DNA from: a virus
DNA: 32,167 nt
IMG/VR virus record: IMGVR_UViG_3300008963_000017
Coordinates: 1 to 32,167 of that record
Strand: one strand, 5' to 3'
The notes beneath the pieces are model-generated. The model had not been told where the DNA came from. It saw only the letters and a program-made list of their open reading frames with translations, and ran no database searches. Position 1 is the first letter of the stretch; every line of letters begins with the position of its first letter. Shown here one piece after another: positions 25,519-32,167 of the stretch. The position numbers were made by a program, and so were the translations under genes.

Positions 25519-27570
25519 ATGTCATATTCTATTCCTTTTACAGACCAATCTACCAACGGTACTATAGTAGTAGTCGATGGCACATTAAATACCGAAACAA
25601 GTCTTAAATTACCTGGCAGGAACTATACAGGATACGGCGGCGTAATAGCTGAAAATTTTTTACACCTTCTAGAGAATTTTTCAAGTCCGATAGAACCTCC
25701 CAGACCTGTTGAAGGACAGCTTTGGTACAATACCTCGGGCAACGGACAGCTTAATGTGTATGATGGAACAGGCTGGGTTCCGGCAGGAGGTCTTTTCAAA
25801 GCAACCTCAGAACCGGATGTTAGTAGAGCTCAGCAGGGCGATCTATGGGCCGATCAAGATAATCAACAACTTTATATATTTTCAGGCAGTGGATGGGTGC
25901 TTGTAGGACCTAGTTTTTCTGACGGATTATCCACAGGAGTTTCTCCGAGAACAATCACCGGGGCCGATAATCAAGAATATACGATAGTAATTGTAGAATT
26001 AAGAGCACAAATTATAGCAATTTATTCTAATTTTGAAATCAATCCCAATCCTGATATTCCAGGATTTGATTTAATTAAGCCAGGGTTTAATCTGTCTAGC
26101 CGAAACTCGACAGGCAGCGGAACTAACAAAATTTATGGAGTTTCAGAAAAATCAGAATCTCTCATTGTGAACAATATACCCGTTGACGGAGGAAATTTTT
26201 TACGAAGCGATGTAACGTCATCGACAGATTTTCCGTTAAATGTACAAAATGATGGCGGAATGTTGATTGGTACAGACGCTAACTTCGGCTTGTCAGTTGA
26301 AGGGCAAGCTAGTATTATACAGAACAGAATTGAAGGTTCAAATATAGATTTTAGAGTAAGATCTAGCGGTTCAAGTAGAACAGTTCTACGAGTAGATGCT
26401 ACACAAAGTGTGGGCATTAATAATGTATCGCCAGATGAGGCACTTGATGTTTCTGGAAACATTCAAACTGATTCAAGCGTACTAATCAATGGAACAGAAC
26501 AAAGCACTAGTATAAATAATGGATCTATTATCTCCAAAGGTGGCGCAGGCATTGCCGGCAACTTGAATGTAGGAGGAGAATCTAAGTTCAATGATTTATC
26601 TACATTTGCAAACCTAATACCAGATGGTAATAACACGAGAAATCTTGGTTCTTCTAGCTCTCAGTGGCAAAATGTTTTTGCAACACGCTTTGTTGGCAGA
26701 TTAGTAGGCACTGTTACCGGCAGAGTTATAGGAAATTCAGAAGCAGCCGATAGACTTACCTCGGCTACTACATTTAGTTTGACAGGAGATGTAACGTCTC
26801 CTGGACTAGTTTTTGATGGCCAACAAGGAGGTGCCACTAAAGAGTTTTCGACTACAATAAGCTCAGATTTTATAACGACAAAAGAACGCGCATCGTCAAG
26901 TCTAAGACAAGACGAAGTGCTTATTAATAGGACAACAGGTAGTACTGGTCTATATAAAATAAGAGTTTCGGATTTTTTTAGTAGGATACCTACTAATCCA
27001 CCAGGAGTCATTATGCCATATGCTGGCATAACAGCGCCTGCTGGATGGCTATTGTGCGACGGCGAAGAGTATAGTCAAACAGAATATGGCACTTTATTCA
27101 ATATTATAGGCTACAGTTTTGGAGGAAGGAATCAGATTGCAGAAACCGACTCACAAGGTAGAAGCTTAGCACAGGCAGGTCTTTTTAAAGTGCCTGATAT
27201 GAGAGGCAGAATGCCATTAGGTGCAGATAACATAGGCGGTAATAACGCAAATGTAGTTACAGGTGATTATGCAGAAGCAGTGGGTCAAAAGGGCGGCAGC
27301 GAAAGCACTATAATAAACATAACAAATCTGCCGGAGCACGAGCACGAACTAACAGACGGAGAAGGACGATCGTTCTTTGCATTAAGAGACGTTATTGATC
27401 TCACTCCTGCAGATAATGTAGAAACAAAAAACCTACCTTACGGCGAAGGACAAGGACAAGCACTGCCAAATACTGGCAGCATATTAACGAATGAAGATTT
27501 AGGAGATCCTCTGAACACAATGAATCCTACATTGACAGTTAGTTACATAATTTATACTGGAAGAAGCTAA
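25519..27570 (+). CDS. Tail fibre protein 1, with C-terminal tail collar domain
   Basis: A 683-aa fibre, first of three tandem paralogues. Residues 1-135 are the shared N-terminal part: DGTLNTETSLKLPGRNYTGY, ENFLHLLENF, GQLWYNT, YDGTGW, then a second GDLW...YIFSGSGW unit. The middle is a shaft with SVGINNVSPDEALDVSGNI, a stalk motif common in phage fibres, and a Thr/Val-rich stretch (LVGTVTGRVIGNS, FSLTGDVTSPG). From about residue 495 a phage tail-collar domain is clear: GVIMPYAGITAPAGWLLCDG and FKVPDMRGRMPLG. H607 and H609 in LPEHEHEL form an HxH motif of the type that binds metal in several fibre tips. In T4 such a domain is found in the short fibre gp12. AGG at 25509-25511 precedes the start. 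The next gene begins directly after the stop. Confidence 0.8.
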   Translation: MSYSIPFTDQSTNGTIVVVDGTLNTETSLKLPGRNYTGYGGVIAENFLHLLENFSSPIEPPRPVEGQLWYNTSGNGQLNVYDGTGWVPAGGLFKATSEPDVSRAQQGDLWADQDNQQLYIFSGSGWVLVGPSFSDGLSTGVSPRTITGADNQEYTIVIVELRAQIIAIYSNFEINPNPDIPGFDLIKPGFNLSSRNSTGSGTNKIYGVSEKSESLIVNNIPVDGGNFLRSDVTSSTDFPLNVQNDGGMLIGTDANFGLSVEGQASIIQNRIEGSNIDFRVRSSGSSRTVLRVDATQSVGINNVSPDEALDVSGNIQTDSSVLINGTEQSTSINNGSIISKGGAGIAGNLNVGGESKFNDLSTFANLIPDGNNTRNLGSSSSQWQNVFATRFVGRLVGTVTGRVIGNSEAADRLTSATTFSLTGDVTSPGLVFDGQQGGATKEFSTTISSDFITTKERASSSLRQDEVLINRTTGSTGLYKIRVSDFFSRIPTNPPGVIMPYAGITAPAGWLLCDGEEYSQTEYGTLFNIIGYSFGGRNQIAETDSQGRSLAQAGLFKVPDMRGRMPLGADNIGGNNANVVTGDYAEAVGQKGGSESTIINITNLPEHEHELTDGEGRSFFALRDVIDLTPADNVETKNLPYGEGQGQALPNTGSILTNEDLGDPLNTMNPTLTVSYIIYTGRS

Positions 27571-29472
27571 ATGGCGTATAGACTAAACAAAACAAATGGA
27601 GAACTATTAGTAGAACTTGCAGACGGAACTGTAGATACCACCAGTTCTGGAATCAGTCTTGTAGGAAGAAATTACAAAGGCTGGGGCGAAGCCTTTAACG
27701 AGAATTTTGTGCGCCTAACTGAAAATTTTGCTAACACCCTTCAGCCGGATAATCCTATAACCGGACAATTATGGTACGATACAAACGAAGCTAAACTGAA
27801 GGTTTACGACGGTACTGTATTTTTACCAGCGGGCTCTCCTGTAGTATCTGCAAATAGACCTGAACTTACTTTAGGAAATTTATGGATCGATAATTCGAAT
27901 CGACAGCTTTATTTTTACGACGGAAATCAAGACGGCGAATATACCTTAGTAGGACCAGACTACAACGTGTTTCAAGGTAAATCAGGATTTGAAGTTGTAT
28001 CAGTAATAGACATAACCGAAAGAAGTCGAACAATTCTTCTATTATACATAGGGAATAGTCTTTTTTCTGCTTTTACTGACGCTACGTTTAGATTAACAGA
28101 TACTCAAAAGATTGCAGGCTATCCAGATGATCCCAATGATACTGTTTTTCCAAGACGTCAGCTTTTTACCAAAGGATTTAATCTTATAGATGATTCTATT
28201 GTATTCGGCGGTGTAGCAGAAAACGCTATTTCATTGATAGACTCTCAGGGAAACACAAAAACAGCTTCTGATTTTTTATCATCTAGCGGAAATACAGAAA
28301 CTACTGGAACACTTACTATTCAAAATAGTTTCGGTTTATTGTTAGGCAATGGTTCTAGTTTGTATAGTCATTTGAGATTAGTCAATAATAACATCACTGT
28401 TTTAAGGACACTGCAAGAAAATACAGATATTGCGTTGCAAACAATTAGTGGAAGTAATTTTAGAAATGCTGTTTATATAAACGGCGCAACAGAAAGAGTC
28501 GGTATTTTTCAAACTAATCCTCAAGCAGAACTAGACGTTGAAGGTGATTTACGAGTATCACAAGATGCTGTAATATCAGGCAATCTTATAGTTAATGGAA
28601 ATGCTACGTATGTTAATGTTGAAGATCTCAGAATTCAAGATAAAAATATACAGCTAGGAATTCAAGACAACCAGCCAGCAGGAGATGATAGTTTTGTTGA
28701 CGGCGCAGGTATTACAGTAAAATCTTCAGATAGCGATAAAGAATTATTCTACGACAATGATACAGAAGCATGGACTTCTAATCTTGATTTTAATTTGTTA
28801 TCAAATCACAGTTACAAAATTGATGGCATTGTTGTGATGAACAAAACTGCAATAGGTGCAAGTGTTACAAAAGCACCGGGTTTAAATCAAATAGGTGAGC
28901 TCGAGTACCTTGATGTTGACAATTTAAGTTTTGACGGAAATACTATTTCAACAGAAACCGGAGGATTGATTATTGATCCTAAGGGCAACATTTCAGCAAG
29001 CTTCAACAAAATTACCGATTTAACAGAACCAGACAATGCACAAGATGCTGCTAACAAGGATTATGTAGATACTTCTACTAGATCAATACCGGTTGTACTT
29101 TCTCTAGACACTACAGGTCTCGATAATCCTAGTTCTATAAATCCTTACAATGATGTTTTGGGTATACTTGAATCAATATCTCCTGCAAGTGAAAAAGAAA
29201 ACGCAGTACCTGCTAGAATCCACTGTGTTTCTTATTTTGACACTCAGTTAACAGGTATTGATATATCAAATGCTGTTAATATCACGAATGAAAGCGTAAT
29301 CAAAGCACCGCTAAATGGCGAACCTATCGATGTTAACGATTATGAATCAGTATCAGTTGTGAAAGACAACGAATTTAACACTATTTCTACTGATTATAAT
29401 ATAACACCAAACAGACAGAATATGACCTTTGAAACAATTAATGGATCGTGGGTGTGGATTAGCACTGATTAG
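27571..29472 (+). CDS. Tail fibre protein 2 (paralogue with different tip)
   Basis: A 633-aa fibre. The N-terminal part is homologous to its neighbours: LADGTVDTTSSGISLVGRNY, ENFVRLTENF, GQLWYDT, VYDGTVFLPAG, then GNLWIDNSNRQLYFYDG. The shaft contains VGIFQTNPQAELDVEGDLRV and VISGNLIVNGNATYVNVEDL, both typical stalk repeats, then AQDAANKDYVDTSTRSIPVV, a common joint before a fibre tip. The last 130 residues (from about 505) are a separate domain ending MTFETINGSWVWISTD and show no similarity to the collar domain of fibre 1 or the end of fibre 3. GGAAG at 27559-27563 lies inside the preceding gene. It is probably trimeric, as most such fibres are. Confidence 0.72.
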   Translation: MAYRLNKTNGELLVELADGTVDTTSSGISLVGRNYKGWGEAFNENFVRLTENFANTLQPDNPITGQLWYDTNEAKLKVYDGTVFLPAGSPVVSANRPELTLGNLWIDNSNRQLYFYDGNQDGEYTLVGPDYNVFQGKSGFEVVSVIDITERSRTILLLYIGNSLFSAFTDATFRLTDTQKIAGYPDDPNDTVFPRRQLFTKGFNLIDDSIVFGGVAENAISLIDSQGNTKTASDFLSSSGNTETTGTLTIQNSFGLLLGNGSSLYSHLRLVNNNITVLRTLQENTDIALQTISGSNFRNAVYINGATERVGIFQTNPQAELDVEGDLRVSQDAVISGNLIVNGNATYVNVEDLRIQDKNIQLGIQDNQPAGDDSFVDGAGITVKSSDSDKELFYDNDTEAWTSNLDFNLLSNHSYKIDGIVVMNKTAIGASVTKAPGLNQIGELEYLDVDNLSFDGNTISTETGGLIIDPKGNISASFNKITDLTEPDNAQDAANKDYVDTSTRSIPVVLSLDTTGLDNPSSINPYNDVLGILESISPASEKENAVPARIHCVSYFDTQLTGIDISNAVNITNESVIKAPLNGEPIDVNDYESVSVVKDNEFNTISTDYNITPNRQNMTFETINGSWVWISTD

Positions 29473-29494
29473 AATTATCAAATAGGAAACAAGA

Positions 29495-31459
29495 ATGGCA
29501 TACACAATAAACAGATTTGATAGATCTATACTGACACAAGTCATAGACGGGACACTAGATAGAACCACTGACTTAAAATTGGTAGGAAAAAACTATGTTA
29601 GTTATGGCGAAGTGCAGAACGAAAATTTCCTATTTTTACTCGAAAACTTTTCTGGTACAAGCGAACCCGCTAGACCACTAAGCGGACAACTTTGGTACAA
29701 TACAGACGGATCACGATTGAAAATTTACAACGGTAACAAATGGGAGTCGCTAGCACTTCTAGAGTTATCAAATGAAGCTCCGTTGCAAGTCAAGGGCAGC
29801 CTATGGAAACCTGCTAACGATAATACACTAAAATTCTTTGATGGTACCAGACACCGCAATCTAGGAATACTAGAAGAATCTGCTCAAGAACCTGCACAAT
29901 CCGATATAGGAAATCTTTGGTGGAACACTAATGCCGGACAACTCTATACATATAACGGTTCTGAATGGGAGTTAATAGGGCCACAGAAAGCAGGTAATAA
30001 TATAACACGTCTTGTTAGCGAAGTTATTACAGACAACAACGACAACGATAACCCGGTTGTAGTATCATATGTTAACGGCGAAAGAGTTTTTATAATCAGT
30101 GATTCTGAATTTACCCTTGATGATTCGACACCTATTCAAGGGTTTGACGTAATTAAAAAGGGCATTACTCTTGTAAATTCTACAGATGAAAAAGGTATTA
30201 CTGATACTGATTCCGAATATTGGTTTTGGGGAACAGCATCAAACGCAAATTATCTAGACGGAATAACTAGCAGTCAGTTTTTGCGAAGCGACGAAGATAC
30301 TGCTCTGCAAGGCAATCTACAACTTGTAGATAATAACACAGGATTAGAGTGGAACGAAAGTGCTGTTACTGTAAAGAATCAAAACGATAAACTTGAGTTT
30401 AGTGTTCCGGATTCGGGTGAATTTCTGTTCTACTATAATGACTTTGGATCAAAAAATCAACTTCTGAAAATAGACACGCAAGAAGGAGTAAACGGCCTTA
30501 CTTTTAGAAATAACACAGTTTGGCACGCGGGTAACCAAGGATCGGGCACAGGCCTTGACGCAGATACACTAGATGGATTTGAAGCTAGCGATTTTCTACA
30601 GGCGAATGCAAAAGCAGTTGATTCTGACCTGTTAGATGGGTTTGATAGTACAGACTTTGTACGCTCCGCAGGCGATAAAATAACGGGAAATTTAGAAATA
30701 CAAGGTGATAAATTAGGCGTTTTATGGAATGCTAACAGTTTTAATTCTGCTGCAATTCGTTTTTACACTAACGACAATACAGAGTCTAGACTAGAATATC
30801 AAATCACTGACGATAATAATGAATTTTTTACTTGGAAGGCATACAATGCAAGTTTTACATCTAGCATAGAATTACTTAAATTAGATACTGTTGACACTAT
30901 AAACGGTTTAAAATTTAGAGGCAATACAGTATGGCACGAAGGTAATCAAGGCCCGGGTACAGGACTAAATGCTGATACACTTGACGGCGTAGAAGCCACA
31001 GGATTTTTACCAATTGACGGCAAAGCAGTAGATGCTGACAGAGCCGACAGAACACCTCTCGCTGATAGAGCGATACAAGCTGATAATGCTGGCACACTAG
31101 AAGGTTTTAATCAATCTGTATTCTATAGAAAGACCGGCGGACCGGTTTCGGACTTTGTTACACTTCATGCTGCCCCTGTTAATGATTTTCATGCTGCTAC
31201 AAAAAAATATGTAGACGACGAAGTTGATCGATTAGAAGATTTAATAAATGAAGACCCTTTATGGGCAGGTGCTACGACACTATCTAATGTTGTTGCTACT
31301 TATAGCAGTTTTCCTGTAGGGACTAGAGTGTCTTTTTGGGATGAGCGTAACTACAGTAGGCCTGCAAATTCTAATGGCGGCTCGGTACATATATCTGATA
31401 GATATCGTAGAACAGTTAAAAAGGCAGGACCCAGTTCATGGGTAGATATAGGAGGCTAG
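29495..31459 (+). CDS. Tail fibre protein 3 (paralogue with LDGF repeats)
   Basis: A 654-aa fibre. The shared N-terminal part is VIDGTLDRTTDLKLVGKNY, ENFLFLLENF and GQLWYNT, followed by three GxLW...Y/F-x-G units rather than two (GQLWYNTDGSRLKIYNG, GSLWKPANDNTLKFFDG, GNLWWNTNAGQLYTYNG). Residues about 250-545 carry five LDGF-type motifs (YLDGITSSQFL, TLDGFEASDFL, LLDGFDSTDFV, TLDGVEATGFL, TLEGFNQSVFY) and two 137-residue units. ATKKYVDDEVDRLEDLI (about 569-585) is a fibre joint. The tip, about 70 residues, ends in a basic stretch (SDRYRRTVKKAGPSSWVDIG). AGGA at 29484-29487 precedes the start after a 22-base gap. No collar or peptidase S74 domain was found. Confidence 0.74.
   Translation: MAYTINRFDRSILTQVIDGTLDRTTDLKLVGKNYVSYGEVQNENFLFLLENFSGTSEPARPLSGQLWYNTDGSRLKIYNGNKWESLALLELSNEAPLQVKGSLWKPANDNTLKFFDGTRHRNLGILEESAQEPAQSDIGNLWWNTNAGQLYTYNGSEWELIGPQKAGNNITRLVSEVITDNNDNDNPVVVSYVNGERVFIISDSEFTLDDSTPIQGFDVIKKGITLVNSTDEKGITDTDSEYWFWGTASNANYLDGITSSQFLRSDEDTALQGNLQLVDNNTGLEWNESAVTVKNQNDKLEFSVPDSGEFLFYYNDFGSKNQLLKIDTQEGVNGLTFRNNTVWHAGNQGSGTGLDADTLDGFEASDFLQANAKAVDSDLLDGFDSTDFVRSAGDKITGNLEIQGDKLGVLWNANSFNSAAIRFYTNDNTESRLEYQITDDNNEFFTWKAYNASFTSSIELLKLDTVDTINGLKFRGNTVWHEGNQGPGTGLNADTLDGVEATGFLPIDGKAVDADRADRTPLADRAIQADNAGTLEGFNQSVFYRKTGGPVSDFVTLHAAPVNDFHAATKKYVDDEVDRLEDLINEDPLWAGATTLSNVVATYSSFPVGTRVSFWDERNYSRPANSNGGSVHISDRYRRTVKKAGPSSWVDIGG
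30249..31125 (+). repeat. LDGF motifs and two 137-codon shaft repeats in fibre 3
   Basis: NTVWHAGNQGSGTGLDADTL near 30512 and NTVWHEGNQGPGTGLNADTL near 30923 lie 411 bases (137 codons) apart. Each is preceded by a GNL...WN...LLK-D-INGL-F unit and followed by LDG motifs. Five LDGF-like motifs occur from 30249 to 31125. The two DNA copies differ at many third positions, so the duplication is old. Confidence 0.75.
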
Positions 31460-31460
31460 A

Positions 31461-31982
31461 ATGAGCGATTTAGAAAGAACAACAGCACTGGCCCAGTTTA
31501 ATAAGTTAAACGGAAAATTTACAACCGTTTTAGGCATGGTAGATGACATTTCTATGCTTAATCATGATTTTTATAACTATCAAGAAGTAGAGATAGATTT
31601 GTACAACGAAACTGTGATAGGAGATTATCACAATTTTGAAATTGTAAATATAAATGAAGGTAACCTCGAAATTACTGAGGATATGCTTAACGAATTAGCA
31701 AGAGATAAAATCGTTAAGGAATACCCAATAGAAAGACAGCTTACAGTTTTAGGTAAAACTCTAGAAAAAATTGCCGATTCGTTGTCATTGGAAGACATAG
31801 ATGATATTAAAGAGATGAATGATTACATCGATGAAGTAAAACGTGTAAATTCGATTCGAAAAGAATTCTATAAAAACAATCCTGATTACGACTATAAGAG
31901 CACAGAAGATTTAGATAGATTAATAAGTGAAAAATATGAAGGAAGTATCCAAGCATACAATGGAGAATTTACAAGTTTATAA
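31461..31982 (+). CDS. Unrecognised 173-aa protein after the fibre genes
   Basis: The product is acidic and mostly helical in appearance, with no signal peptide, membrane segment or catalytic motif. Residues 1-40 are polar with KLNGKFTTVLGMVDDISML. Residues about 75-140 are rich in charged residues and contain EYPIERQLTVLGKTLEKIAD and MNDYIDEVKRVNSIRKEF, possibly a coiled coil. The start follows a very strong site (AGGAGG, 31450-31455) and lies one base after the fibre 3 stop, so it is co-translated with the fibre. Position and helical, acidic make-up would fit a fibre assembly chaperone, but that is a guess from context; no family was recognised. Confidence 0.6.
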   Translation: MSDLERTTALAQFNKLNGKFTTVLGMVDDISMLNHDFYNYQEVEIDLYNETVIGDYHNFEIVNINEGNLEITEDMLNELARDKIVKEYPIERQLTVLGKTLEKIADSLSLEDIDDIKEMNDYIDEVKRVNSIRKEFYKNNPDYDYKSTEDLDRLISEKYEGSIQAYNGEFTSL

Positions 31983-32167
31983 AATTTACGAATACGATGT
32001 TGTAGATTCGGTATTCGACAAAATTTCCAAATTGGAAGAGCCTAGATGGATTGAGAGAAAATATTTGCAGCCAGGAAGAGCTGTAAACAATTCTCACTGT
32101 AGGTATGATTATTGTAATTTTGTTCAAATGCCGCAGACTCTACAAGAATTTTTTAAAACTATTGCGC
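31936..32167 (+). CDS. Partial gene of unknown function running off the right end
   Basis: An open frame with no stop for 77 codons, cut by the window edge. From ATG at 31936 it overlaps the 173-aa gene by 47 bases in another frame. A second ATG at 31960, after AAGGAAG (31939-31945), is also possible and gives a start reading MENLQVYKIYEYDVV. Visible features are LEEPRWIERKYLQPG and two Cys in NNSHCRYDYCNF. Too little is present to name it. The charge pattern and continued + strand packing support a real gene. Confidence 0.5.
   Translation, partial: MKEVSKHTMENLQVYKIYEYDVVDSVFDKISKLEEPRWIERKYLQPGRAVNNSHCRYDYCNFVQMPQTLQEFFKTIA

Noticed and set aside
26133-27029. Two minus-strand open frames (109 and 122 codons) inside fibre 1
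   Set aside because: Both lie opposite a clearly coding fibre shaft; the low-complexity products resemble no family.
27571-31459. Collar or peptidase S74 self-cleaving domain at the ends of fibres 2 and 3
   Set aside because: The characteristic GWLLCDG and DMRGRMP motifs of the collar domain occur only in fibre 1, and no S74 catalytic pattern is visible in either tip.
1-32167. tRNA genes, CRISPR arrays, insertion sequences, attachment sites
   Set aside because: Reading through found no cloverleaf-like segment, no regularly spaced direct repeats outside genes and no transposase or integrase motif.

Overview
The window is a stretch of the structural gene cluster of a large T4-like tailed phage with a contractile tail. 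All genes lie on the + strand, packed end to end with overlaps of 1, 4 or 11 bases or very short gaps, and the DNA is AT-rich. The order cap protein (gp48/gp54-like), gp53-like, hub protein, gp5-like, gp25-like, gp6-like, giant protein, then fibres, together with the wording of the conserved motifs, is what is seen in marine T4-like myoviruses (cyanophages and pelagiphages). It does not match enterobacterial T4, whose gp7-gp12 set is not visible here. The host cannot be read from the window.

Layout. Positions 1-67 are a leader with a late-promoter-like motif and, on the other strand, a second copy facing out of the window. Positions 68-8986 hold the baseplate: tube cap, small LysM-like wedge protein (gp53), a 751-aa hub-like protein, a gp5-type hub/needle that has lost the lysozyme domain, gp25 and an enlarged gp6. 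Positions 8976-24881 are one uninterrupted 5301-codon gene, about half of the window. Its ends look like a known family of large marine-phage virion proteins, and its middle is a mosaic of beta-propeller blades, five small aromatic carbohydrate-binding-like modules, glycine/tyrosine repeats, beta-sandwich modules and an IPT/TIG-like domain. Positions 24905-25516 hold a small virion protein. Positions 25519-31459 hold three consecutive fibre genes that share their N-terminal third and differ at the tip; the first ends in a tail-collar domain. Positions 31461-31982 hold an unrecognised 173-aa protein, and a further gene runs off the right end.

How they work together. The cap, hub, gp5, gp25, gp6 and gp53 proteins would build the central hub and the wedges that start tube and sheath assembly. 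The giant protein follows gp6 and overlaps it, so it most likely takes the wedge/periphery place that gp7 and its partners hold in T4, while also carrying binding modules. The three fibres with a common N-terminal part probably attach to related sites and present different tips to the cell surface. Three late-promoter-like motifs (before the cap, gp6 and 203-aa genes) divide the cluster into possible late transcription units. No tRNA, CRISPR array, insertion sequence or integrase was seen.
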